Notes under the pieces: model-generated
The model's database searches: none
Seen by the model: the letters and a program-made list of their open reading frames with translations, nothing else
What the model was told of the DNA's origin: nothing
Source: Actinomycetota bacterium
GTDB taxonomy: Bacteria; Actinomycetota; UBA4738; HRBIN12
Length of the DNA: 64,000 bases
Direction of reading: 5' to 3'
Assembly (NCBI GenBank): GCA_035640355.1
Contig: DASQWI010000006.1
Coordinates: forward strand, 62,001-126,000
Made by a program: the position numbers and the translations under genes
In this document: piece after piece, positions 1-8,506 of the stretch
How positions within the stretch are numbered: the first letter of the stretch is position 1
Layout of the letters: every line of letters starts with the position of its first letter

Positions 1-1326
1 GACCAGGAAACGGCCGCGACGTTCTTGATCGGGTACGCGCCCGGCTACTCCGACTTCTTGCTCCGCAGGCTGGCGAAGACGCTCTCGACCGAGATCCTCG
101 TCGAGGCCGGTCTCGTGCTCGGCGAAGGGGGAGACGTTCGAGATCGGTTCCGCGGCCGGATCACGTTCCCGGTGCACGACCTGTCCGGCCGAGCCGTCGG
201 GATCGGAGCGCGGTCGATGCCCGGACGCGAGGACGGACCGAAGTACCTGAACTCTCCGGAGACGCCGATCTACCGGAAGGGCGAGGTCCTGTACAACCTG
301 CACCGAGCGAAGGGCGGTATCGCGCGGACCGGCGACATCCACGTCGTCGAGGGGTACACCGACGTGATCGCCATGGCCCAGGCCGGGATCGAGACCGCGG
401 TGGCGACGTGTGGCACGGCGCTCGGTGAGGGGCACTTCCGCCTCGCGTCGCGGTTCGCCGAACGCATGGTGCTGGCGTTCGACTCCGACGAGGCCGGCGC
501 GCGCGCCGCCGAGCGCGCGTTCCAGTTCCTCGAGTCATACCCAGTCCGCGCCGTCGTGCTGATCCTGCCCGAGGGCAAGGACCCGGCGGACGTCGTTCGC
601 ACCGAGGGTGCTGAGGCGCTCCTTTCGATGACCAAGGAGGCCGTCCCGCTCGTCGAGTACATGCTCCGGCGCACCGTCGCGCGGCATGACCTCTCCACTG
701 TCGAGGGGCAGAGCGCGGCCGTCGCCGCCGCGCTCCCAATGCTCGAGCACCTTCGCGACCCGATCCGCCAGAGCGAGTACGGGCACCTGCTCGCCGAGCT
801 CGCCGGCGTGAGCGATTCATCGGTCTCGATCGCGCTCGACCGAAGACTCGGGGGGCGGCCCGTCGAGGTCCGTCAGGCCGTGAAGCGCTCATCCGCGCAG
901 GAACGCGTCGAGCGAGAGATGCTCCGCCTGCTCGCACGCGGTGGCGAGCCCGTCACCGACATCGTGGACAGATTGGAGCCGATTCATTTCCAGATGGCGC
1001 GCAACCGCGAGCTCTTCGCGTTGGTGCACGCGGCGGACGGCGACGTTCGTGGCTACGCCGCGCGTTCGGACAACGACAAGGCCGTGGCCGCGCTCTCCGC
1101 GCTCGCCGTCGAGCCGACCGAGAGCGAACCGACGCGTGGTTACGCCGAAGACGTGTGGGCGAGACTGCAGGAATTCGCGCTCAAACGACGCAGCACCGAG
1201 GTCAGATCGCAGCTGCAGAAGCTCAATCCGCAGTCCGATCCGCGATACGACGAGCTGTTCCAGCAACTGATCGCGCTCGACGGCGAGTTGCGCCGGCTCC
1301 GCGGCCGAGCCCATTCGATCGGTTGA
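1..1326 (+). CDS. dnaG: DNA primase, C-terminal part (cut by left edge)
   Basis: Primase makes the RNA primers for lagging-strand synthesis at the replication fork. The frame is open from base 1, so the start codon and the zinc-binding domain (roughly the first 170 residues of a ~600-residue family) lie outside the window. The visible part begins in the RNA-polymerase core with IGYAPGY. The TOPRIM metal-binding motifs follow as VEGYTDVIA and FDSDEAGARA. The helical C-terminal region that contacts DnaB ends at a TGA at 1324-1326. rpoD follows 69 bases later, the classical macromolecular-synthesis neighbourhood. Family identity is certain; only the N-terminus is missing. Confidence 0.97.
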   Translation, partial: DQETAATFLIGYAPGYSDFLLRRLAKTLSTEILVEAGLVLGEGGDVRDRFRGRITFPVHDLSGRAVGIGARSMPGREDGPKYLNSPETPIYRKGEVLYNLHRAKGGIARTGDIHVVEGYTDVIAMAQAGIETAVATCGTALGEGHFRLASRFAERMVLAFDSDEAGARAAERAFQFLESYPVRAVVLILPEGKDPADVVRTEGAEALLSMTKEAVPLVEYMLRRTVARHDLSTVEGQSAAVAAALPMLEHLRDPIRQSEYGHLLAELAGVSDSSVSIALDRRLGGRPVEVRQAVKRSSAQERVEREMLRLLARGGEPVTDIVDRLEPIHFQMARNRELFALVHAADGDVRGYAARSDNDKAVAALSALAVEPTESEPTRGYAEDVWARLQEFALKRRSTEVRSQLQKLNPQSDPRYDELFQQLIALDGELRRLRGRAHSIG

Positions 1327-1395
1327 CGGTCGTGGGCACGCGGGTTATCGCCTCGTACACTCTCGACATTCCACTCCCCGTAAGGACTTGAGCGC

Positions 1396-2700
1396 GTGAC
1401 GGAAGTGGCCCGCGATCTGGGCTTGGAAGAAGCAAAGGAAGCCATAGCCGCTCGAGGCCGAGAGCGCGGATTCGTCACATCTGACGACGTCCTCGAAGCG
1501 GTTCCGGTCGACGACTTCACCCCCGAACAGGTCGAGGAGTTCCTGACGCAGGTCGAGGAACACCTCCGCGGCGAGGGCATCGAGGTCATCGAGATCCCCG
1601 GCGACGACGTCGACGCGTCCGCACAGCGCCAGATCGACGTCGATCTGCTGAAGGCGCCGACGAACGATCCGGTCCGGATGTACCTGAAGGAGATCGGGAA
1701 GGTTCCGCTCCTGACGGCGGCGCAGGAGATCGACCTTGCGCGCCGGATCGAGACGGGGGAGTTCGCCACCGAGCTCCGCCAGCTCGTCGACGAGGACGGC
1801 CGCGTCGACCAGAAGCGCCTTCGTCGCGTCGCCGAGTCCGTCGTGGCGATCCGCGACCACCAGATCGACAAGTTCGGCAAGGTCGAGGGGATCGGCCGAG
1901 ACAAGGTCTCCCGTTCGTACCGGCCGAAGACGCACGAAGAGCTGAACGACTTCCTTCGCCGAGTCGAGCGCGACGGTCAGCTCGCCAAGCGCAAGCTGAT
2001 CGAGGCCAACCTCCGGCTCGTCGTGTCGATCGCCAAGCGATACGTCGGACGAGGGATGCTCTTCCTCGACCTGATCCAAGAGGGCAACCTCGGTCTGATT
2101 CGCGCCGTCGAGAAGTTCGACTACGCCAAGGGGTTCAAGTTCTCCACGTACGCGACGTGGTGGATCCGTCAGGCCATCACGCGGGCGATCGCCGACCAGG
2201 CGCGCACGATCCGCATTCCCGTCCACATGGTCGAGACGATCAACAAGCTCGTGCGCATCCAGCGTCAGCTGCTTCAGGACCTCGGCCGTGAGCCTGCGCC
2301 CGAGGAGATCGGTCGACAGATGGGCATCGCCGCCGAGAAGGTCCGGGAGATCCTCAAGGTGTCGCAGGAGCCTGTGTCACTCGAGACGCCGATCGGGGAG
2401 GAAGAGGACTCACACCTCGGCGACTTCATCGAGGACTCGGATGCCGTCGTGCCCGTCGATGCGGCGAGCTTCATCCTCCTGCAAGAGCAGCTCGAGGCCG
2501 TGTTGCACACGCTCTCCGAGCGGGAGAAGAAGGTCATCCAGCTGCGGTTCGGGCTCATCGACGGACACCCTCGGACGCTCGAGGAGGTCGGACGGGAGTT
2601 CGGCGTCACGCGCGAGCGCATCCGGCAGATCGAGTCGAAGACGCTGTCGAAGCTTCGTCACCCCAGCCGCTCGCAGAAGCTCCGCGATTACCTCGAGTAG
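1396..2700 (+). CDS. rpoD: primary RNA polymerase sigma factor (sigma-70)
   Basis: Housekeeping sigma factor that directs RNA polymerase to most promoters. The 434 residues show region 1.2 (about 94-125, [16 protein letters not shown]), region 2 (about 199-280, including the -10-reading helix [17 protein letters not shown]), region 3 and region 4 with a helix-turn-helix near 393-417 ([20 protein letters not shown]). The protein ends in RDYLE, like other primary sigmas. The start is GTG at 1396, with AAGGA at 1382-1386 upstream. It is shorter than streptomycete HrdB because the acidic N-terminal extension is small. It sits just downstream of dnaG. Confidence 0.97.
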   Translation: MTEVARDLGLEEAKEAIAARGRERGFVTSDDVLEAVPVDDFTPEQVEEFLTQVEEHLRGEGIEVIEIPGDDVDASAQRQIDVDLLKAPTNDPVRMYLKEIGKVPLLTAAQEIDLARRIETGEFATELRQLVDEDGRVDQKRLRRVAESVVAIRDHQIDKFGKVEGIGRDKVSRSYRPKTHEELNDFLRRVERDGQLAKRKLIEANLRLVVSIAKRYVGRGMLFLDLIQEGNLGLIRAVEKFDYAKGFKFSTYATWWIRQAITRAIADQARTIRIPVHMVETINKLVRIQRQLLQDLGREPAPEEIGRQMGIAAEKVREILKVSQEPVSLETPIGEEEDSHLGDFIEDSDAVVPVDAASFILLQEQLEAVLHTLSEREKKVIQLRFGLIDGHPRTLEEVGREFGVTRERIRQIESKTLSKLRHPSRSQKLRDYLE

Positions 2701-2746
2701 TCACGCGAGAACGAGCGGAATCAGGGAAGCGCTACCGAACGCGCTC

Positions 2747-2995
2747 CTAGTTCATCGACAGGTCGTCGACGTCCGCGACGAGTCGCCGCTGGATCGTCGC
2801 GCGGGCGCGCTGGATCGCCTCGACCCCTTTCCAGCTCGCGCGCTCGGCGAGGTCGACGAAACGAACCGCCGACGGGTGACGCGACATCGCCGCGCGAACG
2901 CCCGACGGGCGTTCCTCCACATCACGCTTCGTCATCTCGCGGCCGATCAGGTACCCGATCACGCCGCCTACGACCATCCCGGCCTTGAATCGCAC
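2747..2995 (-). CDS. small membrane-anchored hypothetical protein
   Basis: An 82-residue protein of unknown function. It opens with a short glycine-rich hydrophobic segment (AGMVVGGVIGYLIGREM, residues 5-21), followed by a basic, mostly helical tail. This suggests a single membrane anchor with a cytoplasmic helix, reminiscent of YtxH-type proteins, though I cannot assign it to a family. The start is GTG at 2995; an ATG at codon 7 is an alternative. It converges on rpoD with a 46-base gap. Confidence 0.55.
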   Translation of the reverse strand: MRFKAGMVVGGVIGYLIGREMTKRDVEERPSGVRAAMSRHPSAVRFVDLAERASWKGVEAIQRARATIQRRLVADVDDLSMN

Positions 2996-3057
2996 ATTCG
3001 GAGCCTAGTCGATCGGCGGGCGCGCCGGGGCCGGTTGGTAGACTTCTGTCGATTCGT

Positions 3058-3130
3058 TCCGGGGTAGCTCAATTGGCAGAGCGGCGGACTGTTAATCCGT
3101 AGGTTGTGGGTTCAAGTCCCACCCCCGGAG
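3058..3130 (+). tRNA. tRNA-Asn (anticodon GTT)
   Basis: A 73-base cloverleaf. The acceptor arm pairs TCCGGGG (3058-3064) with CCCCGGA (3123-3129), and the discriminator is G. The D arm is GCTC...GAGC, the anticodon loop CTGTTAA reads GTT, and the T arm is GTGGGTTCAAGTCCCAC. CCA is not encoded. Confidence 0.96.
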
Positions 3131-3329
3131 CTTCACAAACGTCGAAGTAGTCCATGCTGTATCCCGACTAGGACGCCGCCGCAGATGCTGTTGCCAAGGC
3201 AGAGAAGCTGTTCGGATGGCGGTTGACAACTCCCCCGAGGCAGAGGCCACGGACGGTCCAAGGTCTCCAGGCCGAGCTCCGACTCCGGTATGGTCCGGGG
3301 TACCGTCCGTTTGTAAAGGGAGACGGGGC

Positions 3330-3824
3330 ATGAAGAGATTCCTCCTCGTCATCGCTCTCGCGTTGGGGTGGCTGGCCTCAAACGCCCTGCCTGCCATCGC
3401 GGACGAGCACGTGGCTAAGCCGTCCAACTGGTCGCACGAGGGGACCACGGTCTACACCACGACTGCGATCAACCAGCACAACCAGTTCGGCGATCTACAG
3501 GGAATCCTGAAGTTCCGCCAGCGCTCGCCGAACACCGGTGACTTCGACATTGAGATCGACTATGTCCGACTGTATCGGGCGCTGCCTCATCGGGCTGGCC
3601 TCCTGGTTGGAGGGAACAACATCGAGAAGAACCTGCTCGTCACCGAGACCTGGACGTATGTGAACAGTGGATGGCAGCGGTGCGGTCCGGACCTTCCGAT
3701 CGGCCGCTACTACGCCGTCTCCCGCTTCCAGATCATCCATAAGCACAACGTCGGTGCCTACGACTTCTCCGGTTGGAGGGTCGTGCGCACGGCCAGCTGG
3801 CATTACGACGGGCGCTGCTTCTGA
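3330..3824 (+). CDS. secreted protein of unknown function
   Basis: A 164-residue protein with a clear Sec signal peptide: MKR, a hydrophobic stretch to about residue 20, then LPAIADEH. The mature part is rich in aromatic residues and beta-strand-like. I recognise no family. The start is ATG at 3330 with AAAGGGA about 9 bases upstream; a longer in-frame start at 3216 would bury the signal peptide and is rejected. It lies 81 bases before another secreted protein on the same strand, so the two may be an extracytoplasmic pair. Confidence 0.7.
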   Translation: MKRFLLVIALALGWLASNALPAIADEHVAKPSNWSHEGTTVYTTTAINQHNQFGDLQGILKFRQRSPNTGDFDIEIDYVRLYRALPHRAGLLVGGNNIEKNLLVTETWTYVNSGWQRCGPDLPIGRYYAVSRFQIIHKHNVGAYDFSGWRVVRTASWHYDGRCF

Positions 3825-3905
3825 ATCGCGCCTGCAGCGCAAAGAGAAGCCCCCGGGCGTGCTCCGCTCTAGCAACTTCCCAATCGGGTCAGCGTTCTAC
3901 TGAGT

Positions 3906-5228
3906 GTGAGGAGAGCTCTTCCGTTCTTGGTCGTATGGCTGTTGGCCTCTCAGCTCTTAGCTGTCCCGGCGGCGCGCTCCCAAACTGCTGTGACCGGACG
4001 GATCGATCAGGACACGACCTGGGCCGTGGGCGGCTCTCCGTTCGTTCTCATTGGACAGGTCGTAGTTGCCGCCGATGTCACACTCACGATCGATCCCGGA
4101 GTGCAGGTCCGTGGGACTGTGGGATCGTCCCTTCTCGTCAACGGGGCACTGCGAGCCGTCGGCATACAGGAGCAGCGAATCATCTTCACCAGCGATTCTG
4201 GACAGCAAGATTGGAACGGAATCCACTTGACTTCGACAAAGTCGAGCCATGGCTCTAGTGAGCTCCGCTTCGTCACGATCGAGACGGCGACGCGAGGGAT
4301 CAAATGGGACGTGACCCATTCGGGGACGGAGTTCGCGGACAACGAGCTCGACGGCAATCAGGTAGCACTGGTCTTCGACAACCCGATTGACGGGACGGTG
4401 GTTCAGCGGAGCGTCTTTACGAACAACCACATAGCGGTAACTGGTAAGACGCGAAACTTCGTCGGGATCTACGAAAGTGACTTCTGGAACAACGAGATCA
4501 ACCTGCTTCCGCGGCCGGAGAGTCCATACGACTGCGGGCAAGATGACGGCGTGTGGGACATCCACAGGAACGACATCCTCCGGGGGCCGGTGAACTCCGA
4601 GTACTTCTCCAAGGACATCCAGACGCCATCGGGCAGCGGTGTCAGCGAGTACAAGGTGTTGGCAACGGATAACTGGTGGGGAACCACAGACGACGCGTCC
4701 ATCAGGGCACGGACCCAGAAGAACTTCGAATGCTGCCCCCTGCCCGTGGAGAAGGAGGTTCAATGGGAACCGTTCTCCAGCGCGCCCCATACTGCGTGGG
4801 GGCCCATCGGTGAGGTTCCGGATCCACCCTCGGAGCCTTTGATCCACGGCGACCCTTCCACAATCACAACGATCGAGCGGCCGCGTCACAGCAGGTGCAT
4901 CGATCTGGAAGAGCTGCGCCGGATCCGAGGTGGATCAAGTGGGGTGTTCGGCGAGGTTGAACGAGTGAGGCTCGCGCTCATGCGACGCGCGGGTGCGTGC
5001 CGGTGGTGGCATCCCAACGAAGGTCGGTTCCTGCAAGGAGATTGCTCGCAACCGAACTGGTTCCGCCCGTCCCGGCAGGAGAAGACGGCGGGCAGCCTGG
5101 AGTGGTCGTACAGCTTGCCGAAAACCCTCCGAGCCGGCCGCTACGTTGCTTTGGCGACTGGCGGCGCGGAATCTATCCAAGCTGCCCGCAACAGCAACGC
5201 TTTCCGCTTGGTCGATCGCCCCACCTGA
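3906..5228 (+). CDS. secreted right-handed beta-helix-like protein
   Basis: A 440-residue exported protein with a signal peptide (MRRALPFLVVWLLASQLLA, cleavage probably after PAARS). The N-terminal half resembles a parallel beta-helix. It has regularly spaced short hydrophobic strands, Asn turns and the phrases GTVVQRSVFTNNHIAV and DNWWGTTDD, typical of pectate-lyase-fold repeat proteins. The C-terminal ~150 residues are Cys-containing (CIDLEELRRI, GDCSQPNW) and unassigned. No catalytic site of a known polysaccharide lyase is evident, so it could be an adhesin or a carbohydrate-binding protein. The start is GTG at 3906. Codon use is slightly less GC-rich than in its neighbours. Confidence 0.7.
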   Translation: MRRALPFLVVWLLASQLLAVPAARSQTAVTGRIDQDTTWAVGGSPFVLIGQVVVAADVTLTIDPGVQVRGTVGSSLLVNGALRAVGIQEQRIIFTSDSGQQDWNGIHLTSTKSSHGSSELRFVTIETATRGIKWDVTHSGTEFADNELDGNQVALVFDNPIDGTVVQRSVFTNNHIAVTGKTRNFVGIYESDFWNNEINLLPRPESPYDCGQDDGVWDIHRNDILRGPVNSEYFSKDIQTPSGSGVSEYKVLATDNWWGTTDDASIRARTQKNFECCPLPVEKEVQWEPFSSAPHTAWGPIGEVPDPPSEPLIHGDPSTITTIERPRHSRCIDLEELRRIRGGSSGVFGEVERVRLALMRRAGACRWWHPNEGRFLQGDCSQPNWFRPSRQEKTAGSLEWSYSLPKTLRAGRYVALATGGAESIQAARNSNAFRLVDRPT

Positions 5229-5276
5229 CCGCGACCGCCTGAACCCGTCGGCGTCAGTCGTCCATGATGCTCGTAC

Positions 5277-6533
5277 ATGGAGATGCCTGTGGAGCTCAAG
5301 ATCGAGGACGTCGCGGCGCGAGCGGGGGCGGACGTCCGGTACGTCCGCAGGCTCATCGACCTCGGCGCGATCGGGCCTGAACGCGATGGCTTCAGCGAAC
5401 GCGACGCGCACGTCGTGGCCTTGCTCCAGGTGTGGGAGCGGGCCGGGCTCCCGGCGGAGTCGATCCTCTCCGCGGTCGAATCCGGGGAGTTGTCGCTCGA
5501 CTTCTTGGAGACGCCAGGGTGGGATCTGCCGGCGCCGCTGGACCGCACGTACCGGCAGCTCGCCCAGGAGCGAGGCGTCCCGGTCGATCTCCTACTGGCG
5601 ATTCATGGATCGATCGGGTTCGCTCCTCCCGATCCGGATGAATGGGCTCGACCCGACGACGCCTTGATGGCGGATCTCGCCCGGATCGCCCTCGAGATCG
5701 GCGGGTCGGAGGACTCGGTCCGGCGTCTCTTCCGTGTCTATGCAGACAACCTGCGCAGGCTTGTCATCGCCGAGGCCGATCTCTACGTGGAGCAGATCGA
5801 GGAACCGAGGCGGCGAGCAGGAGCAACCTCGCCGGAGCTGATGCGTGGCGGCGCCGAGGTTGGCCAGCGCATCGCCGCGTTGGTCAAAGACACGATCGGA
5901 GCGATCTACGAGCGGCACCGTCAGCACATCTGGGCACAACACTCGGTCGAGACGGCCGAGGGCGTCCTCGAGCGCGCCGGCCTGACTGATCGGGCAGAGC
6001 GGGTACCCACGATCTGCTTCGTCGATCTCACGGGCTACACGCGCCTGACCGAAGAGCACGGTGATGAGACGGCGGCCCGGCTCGCCTCTCGGCTGAACGC
6101 ACTCGTCGACGGGGTCGCGCTCAGGCACGGGGGGAGGCCGGTGCGGTGGTTGGGTGACGGAGGCATGTTCTTGTTCCCCGAAGCAACGGCTGCGGTTCGG
6201 GCGGCGCTCGAGATGACCGAAGGCGCTCCGGCGGCCGGACTTCCGCCCACACATATCGGGATCCATTCGGGGCCGGTGGTCTTCCAGGACGGTGATGTCT
6301 ACGGTCGGACCGTGAACGTGGCCTCGCGCATCGCCGACCTCGCTCAGGCGGGCGACGTGCTCACGACGGAGGAAACGATGCAACAGGCGAAGGGGGCCGA
6401 GGTCGGCTGGGTCCGAATCGGACCTACCGAGCTGCAAGGGGTTGGGAAGCCCGTGATCCTCTATCGGGCGGTCGCTTCGACGTCAACAGTTCGAACGAGC
6501 CAGAGTAGGACTGTCCCCTACACTTTGTCCTGA
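5277..6533 (+). CDS. class III nucleotidyl cyclase with MerR-like N-terminus
   Basis: A 418-residue protein. Residues about 5-45 resemble a MerR/excisionase-type helix-turn-helix (KIEDVAARAGADVRYVRRLI). A helical middle follows, and the C-terminal cyclase homology domain covers about 240-405. Visible catalytic features are the metal aspartates in FVDLTGYTRL and WLGDGGMF and the Asn/Arg pair in GRTVNVASRI. The position that usually carries the adenine-selecting Lys is Arg here (PVRWLGD), so nucleotide specificity is uncertain. No membrane segment is present, so it should be soluble. It ends one base before tRNA-Met. A cyclic-nucleotide-binding protein at 26718 is a possible effector in the same window, but this is speculation. 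Confidence 0.87.
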   Translation: MEMPVELKIEDVAARAGADVRYVRRLIDLGAIGPERDGFSERDAHVVALLQVWERAGLPAESILSAVESGELSLDFLETPGWDLPAPLDRTYRQLAQERGVPVDLLLAIHGSIGFAPPDPDEWARPDDALMADLARIALEIGGSEDSVRRLFRVYADNLRRLVIAEADLYVEQIEEPRRRAGATSPELMRGGAEVGQRIAALVKDTIGAIYERHRQHIWAQHSVETAEGVLERAGLTDRAERVPTICFVDLTGYTRLTEEHGDETAARLASRLNALVDGVALRHGGRPVRWLGDGGMFLFPEATAAVRAALEMTEGAPAAGLPPTHIGIHSGPVVFQDGDVYGRTVNVASRIADLAQAGDVLTTEETMQQAKGAEVGWVRIGPTELQGVGKPVILYRAVASTSTVRTSQSRTVPYTLS

Positions 6534-6534
6534 C

Positions 6535-6608
6535 GGGGCGGTAGCTCAGTTGGTCAGAGCAGCGGACTCATAATCCGTCGGTCGCAGGTTCAAGTCCTGC
6601 CCGCCCCA
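6535..6608 (+). tRNA. tRNA-Met (anticodon CAT)
   Basis: A 74-base cloverleaf. The acceptor arm pairs GGGGCGG (6535-6541) with CCGCCCC (6601-6607), and the discriminator is A. The anticodon loop CTCATAA reads CAT, and the T arm is GCAGGTTCAAGTCCTGC. The paired first base excludes initiator tRNA-fMet. Elongator Met is the best call; the lysidine-modified tRNA-Ile2 also carries CAT and cannot be excluded by eye. CCA is not encoded. Confidence 0.93.
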
Positions 6609-6756
6609 CAGAGAAAGGCGTTGCCGTTCCGCGCCGATAGCTCGTCACTCGCTCGCATCCGAGCGCTACACTGCACCCCTGAGCTAGTTGACCGACCTCG
6701 GCACCACCCCCGCGCCACCCGGCGCCGGTGGAAGCACGCACAGGGAGGTCAACCGA

Positions 6757-6843
6757 ATGGCTCACGAACCCCGCCTCGCCCGAAACCGCGAACACGCTCG
6801 CCGCGATATCTCTTTGCGCCATGTCCGACGGAGATCTCCGTGA
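6757..6843 (+). CDS. putative 28-residue leader peptide of the ABC-F gene
   Basis: A short ORF in the leader between tRNA-Met and the ABC-F gene. ATG at 6757 is preceded by GGGAGG (6743-6748) at normal spacing, and the ORF runs 28 codons. Its TGA (6841-6843) overlaps the GTG start of the ABC-F gene (6840-6842), so the two are arranged for translational coupling. Nine of 28 residues are Arg, including R-N-R and R-R-R runs. Arg/Lys-X-Arg/Lys is the known macrolide-dependent stalling motif in erm-type leaders, and several ABC-F resistance genes are controlled by leader-peptide attenuation. That role here is inference. Confidence 0.5.
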   Translation: MAHEPRLARNREHARRDISLRHVRRRSP

Positions 6844-8435
6844 ACGTCCTGCAGGTCCGAGGGCTGGGCGTCGAGGTGGCCGGCCGGCCTATCGTCGAGG
6901 GACTGACGCTTACCCTCCGGGTCGGCGACAAGGTCGGAGTCGTCGGTCGGAACGGGGCCGGCAAGACGAGCTTGTTGAGCGTGGTCGCGGGCGAATCGAC
7001 ACCCGTTGCCGGGACGGTGTTCCGTCGCGGCGCCGTCGGGTACCTGCGTCAGGACCCGCGCAAGCACCGCGAGGCCGACGACCACACCGGGCTGGCGCAC
7101 ATACTCCAGGCGCGGGGCCTCGCGGAGATGGAGGAGCGGCTCGAGAGGCTCAGGCTCTCGCTCGAAGAGCGCCACATGGAACGCGACGTCTCGCGATTCA
7201 CCAGGCTCGAGGAACGGTACCGGGCCGCCGGTGGGTACTCGGGCGAGGCGGAGGCGCTCCGGATCTCGGCGGGGCTCGGGCTGGCACATGACCGCCTGGA
7301 CCTGCCAGTAGCGGCGCTGTCAGGCGGCGAACGACGCCGCCTCGAGCTCACGAGGATCCTCTTCGGAGGATCGGACCTCTTGCTCCTCGACGAGCCCACG
7401 AACCACCTGGACGTCGACGCACGGGACTGGCTGATGCGGTTCCTCGCCACCTACAGAGGTGGGCTCGTCGTTGTGAGCCACGACATCGGATTGCTCGACC
7501 GCTCGATCTCGCGGATCCTGCACCTGGACGACCACGGGATCGTCACCTACCGGGGGACGTACTCGCAGTACCGGCAGGCGCGGCGCCAGGACGAGATCAG
7601 GCTCGCGACGCTCGCCGAACGACAGCGAGCCGAGATCCACCGGCTGAAGACCCTCGCGGACTCGATGCGAGGACAGACCGCCAAGCGGGCGCGCAAGGCG
7701 AAGACACTCGACACCCGCGTGTCGCGGCTGCGATCGGACGCCATTGAGCCCCCCAAGCGCGAACGACGGTTCGCTTACCGGTTCCCAAAGCCGCCGCACA
7801 GCGGCCGGATGGTCATGGAGGCCGACCGGCTGACCAAGGGCTACGGCGGGCCGCCGGTGTTCGAGGACGTCTCGTTCGACGTCGAACGGGGCGAACGGAT
7901 GCTCGTGATGGGGTTGAACGGCGCGGGGAAGACCTCACTCCTGCGCATCCTCGCCAGCGTGTCAGAGGCCGACACCGGCTCGCTCCGCGTAGGCGTCGGC
8001 GTCTCGCTCGGCTACTACGCGCAGGAGCACGAAGGGATCGTCGGCGGCCGCGACGTGCTATGGCACGTGAAGCAGGAGTCGCTCGCTGGAGACCTACAGC
8101 TTCGCGAGCTGCTAGGGATGTTCGGGCTCACGGGCGACGTGGCGTTCCAAGACGCCGGCACCTTGTCGGGCGGAGAGAAGACAAAGCTCGCGCTCGCGCA
8201 GCTGGTGGCTGGCCGGCACAACCTGATCCTGCTTGACGAGCCGACGAACAACCTCGATCCGCCGTCGCGGACCGCAATCGCCGAGGCGCTGGCGTCGTGG
8301 CAGGGCTCGATGGTGCTTGTCAGCCACGACGTGGGCTTTGTCCGTGCCTTGGAACCGCAACGGGTGCTGATGATGCCCGACGGCGAGCTCGCCTTCTGGA
8401 GCGACGACCTGCTCGAGCTCGTTGCGCTTGCCTGA
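6840..8435 (+). CDS. ABC-F family ATP-binding protein (ribosome-associated)
   Basis: A 531-residue cytoplasmic protein with two ABC ATPase domains and no membrane domain. Walker A motifs are GRNGAGKT (about 34) and GLNGAGKT (about 357). Signatures are LSGGERRRLEL (about 159) and LSGGEKTKLAL (about 442). Walker B motifs are LLLDEPTNHLDVD and LILLDEPTNNLDP. The basic inter-domain linker (KRARKAKTLDTRVSRL) is typical of ABC-F translation factors, which bind the ribosomal E site; some confer antibiotic resistance, others tune translation. Start GTG 6840 has GGAG 6 bases upstream and overlaps the leader ORF stop. An upstream in-frame start at 6621 would give a low-complexity extension and is rejected. 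Confidence 0.93.
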   Translation: MNVLQVRGLGVEVAGRPIVEGLTLTLRVGDKVGVVGRNGAGKTSLLSVVAGESTPVAGTVFRRGAVGYLRQDPRKHREADDHTGLAHILQARGLAEMEERLERLRLSLEERHMERDVSRFTRLEERYRAAGGYSGEAEALRISAGLGLAHDRLDLPVAALSGGERRRLELTRILFGGSDLLLLDEPTNHLDVDARDWLMRFLATYRGGLVVVSHDIGLLDRSISRILHLDDHGIVTYRGTYSQYRQARRQDEIRLATLAERQRAEIHRLKTLADSMRGQTAKRARKAKTLDTRVSRLRSDAIEPPKRERRFAYRFPKPPHSGRMVMEADRLTKGYGGPPVFEDVSFDVERGERMLVMGLNGAGKTSLLRILASVSEADTGSLRVGVGVSLGYYAQEHEGIVGGRDVLWHVKQESLAGDLQLRELLGMFGLTGDVAFQDAGTLSGGEKTKLALAQLVAGRHNLILLDEPTNNLDPPSRTAIAEALASWQGSMVLVSHDVGFVRALEPQRVLMMPDGELAFWSDDLLELVALA

Positions 8436-8442
8436 ACCCGCC

Positions 8443-8463
8443 CCGCTCTCGCAACCGGAGCGG
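8443..8463. terminator. possible bidirectional terminator hairpin
   Basis: CCGCTC (8443-8448) pairs with GAGCGG (8458-8463) around a 9-base loop. It lies in the 71-base gap between the convergent ABC-F and histidine kinase genes. There is no T tract, so this is placed on position and stem alone. Confidence 0.3.
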
Positions 8464-8506
8464 CCGACGAATCGCTCGCGCCAGCGTCGCCGCTTGCTGG
8501 TTTGAA

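Noticed and set aside
2701-2746. AGCGC...GCGCT hairpin as terminator after rpoD
   Set aside because: Only a 5-base stem with an 8-base loop and no T run; too weak to list.
6568-6822. An 84-codon open frame on the minus strand across tRNA-Met
   Set aside because: It reads GRAGLEPATDGL, the well-known artefact of translating the antisense of a tRNA gene, and opposes the ABC-F leader.
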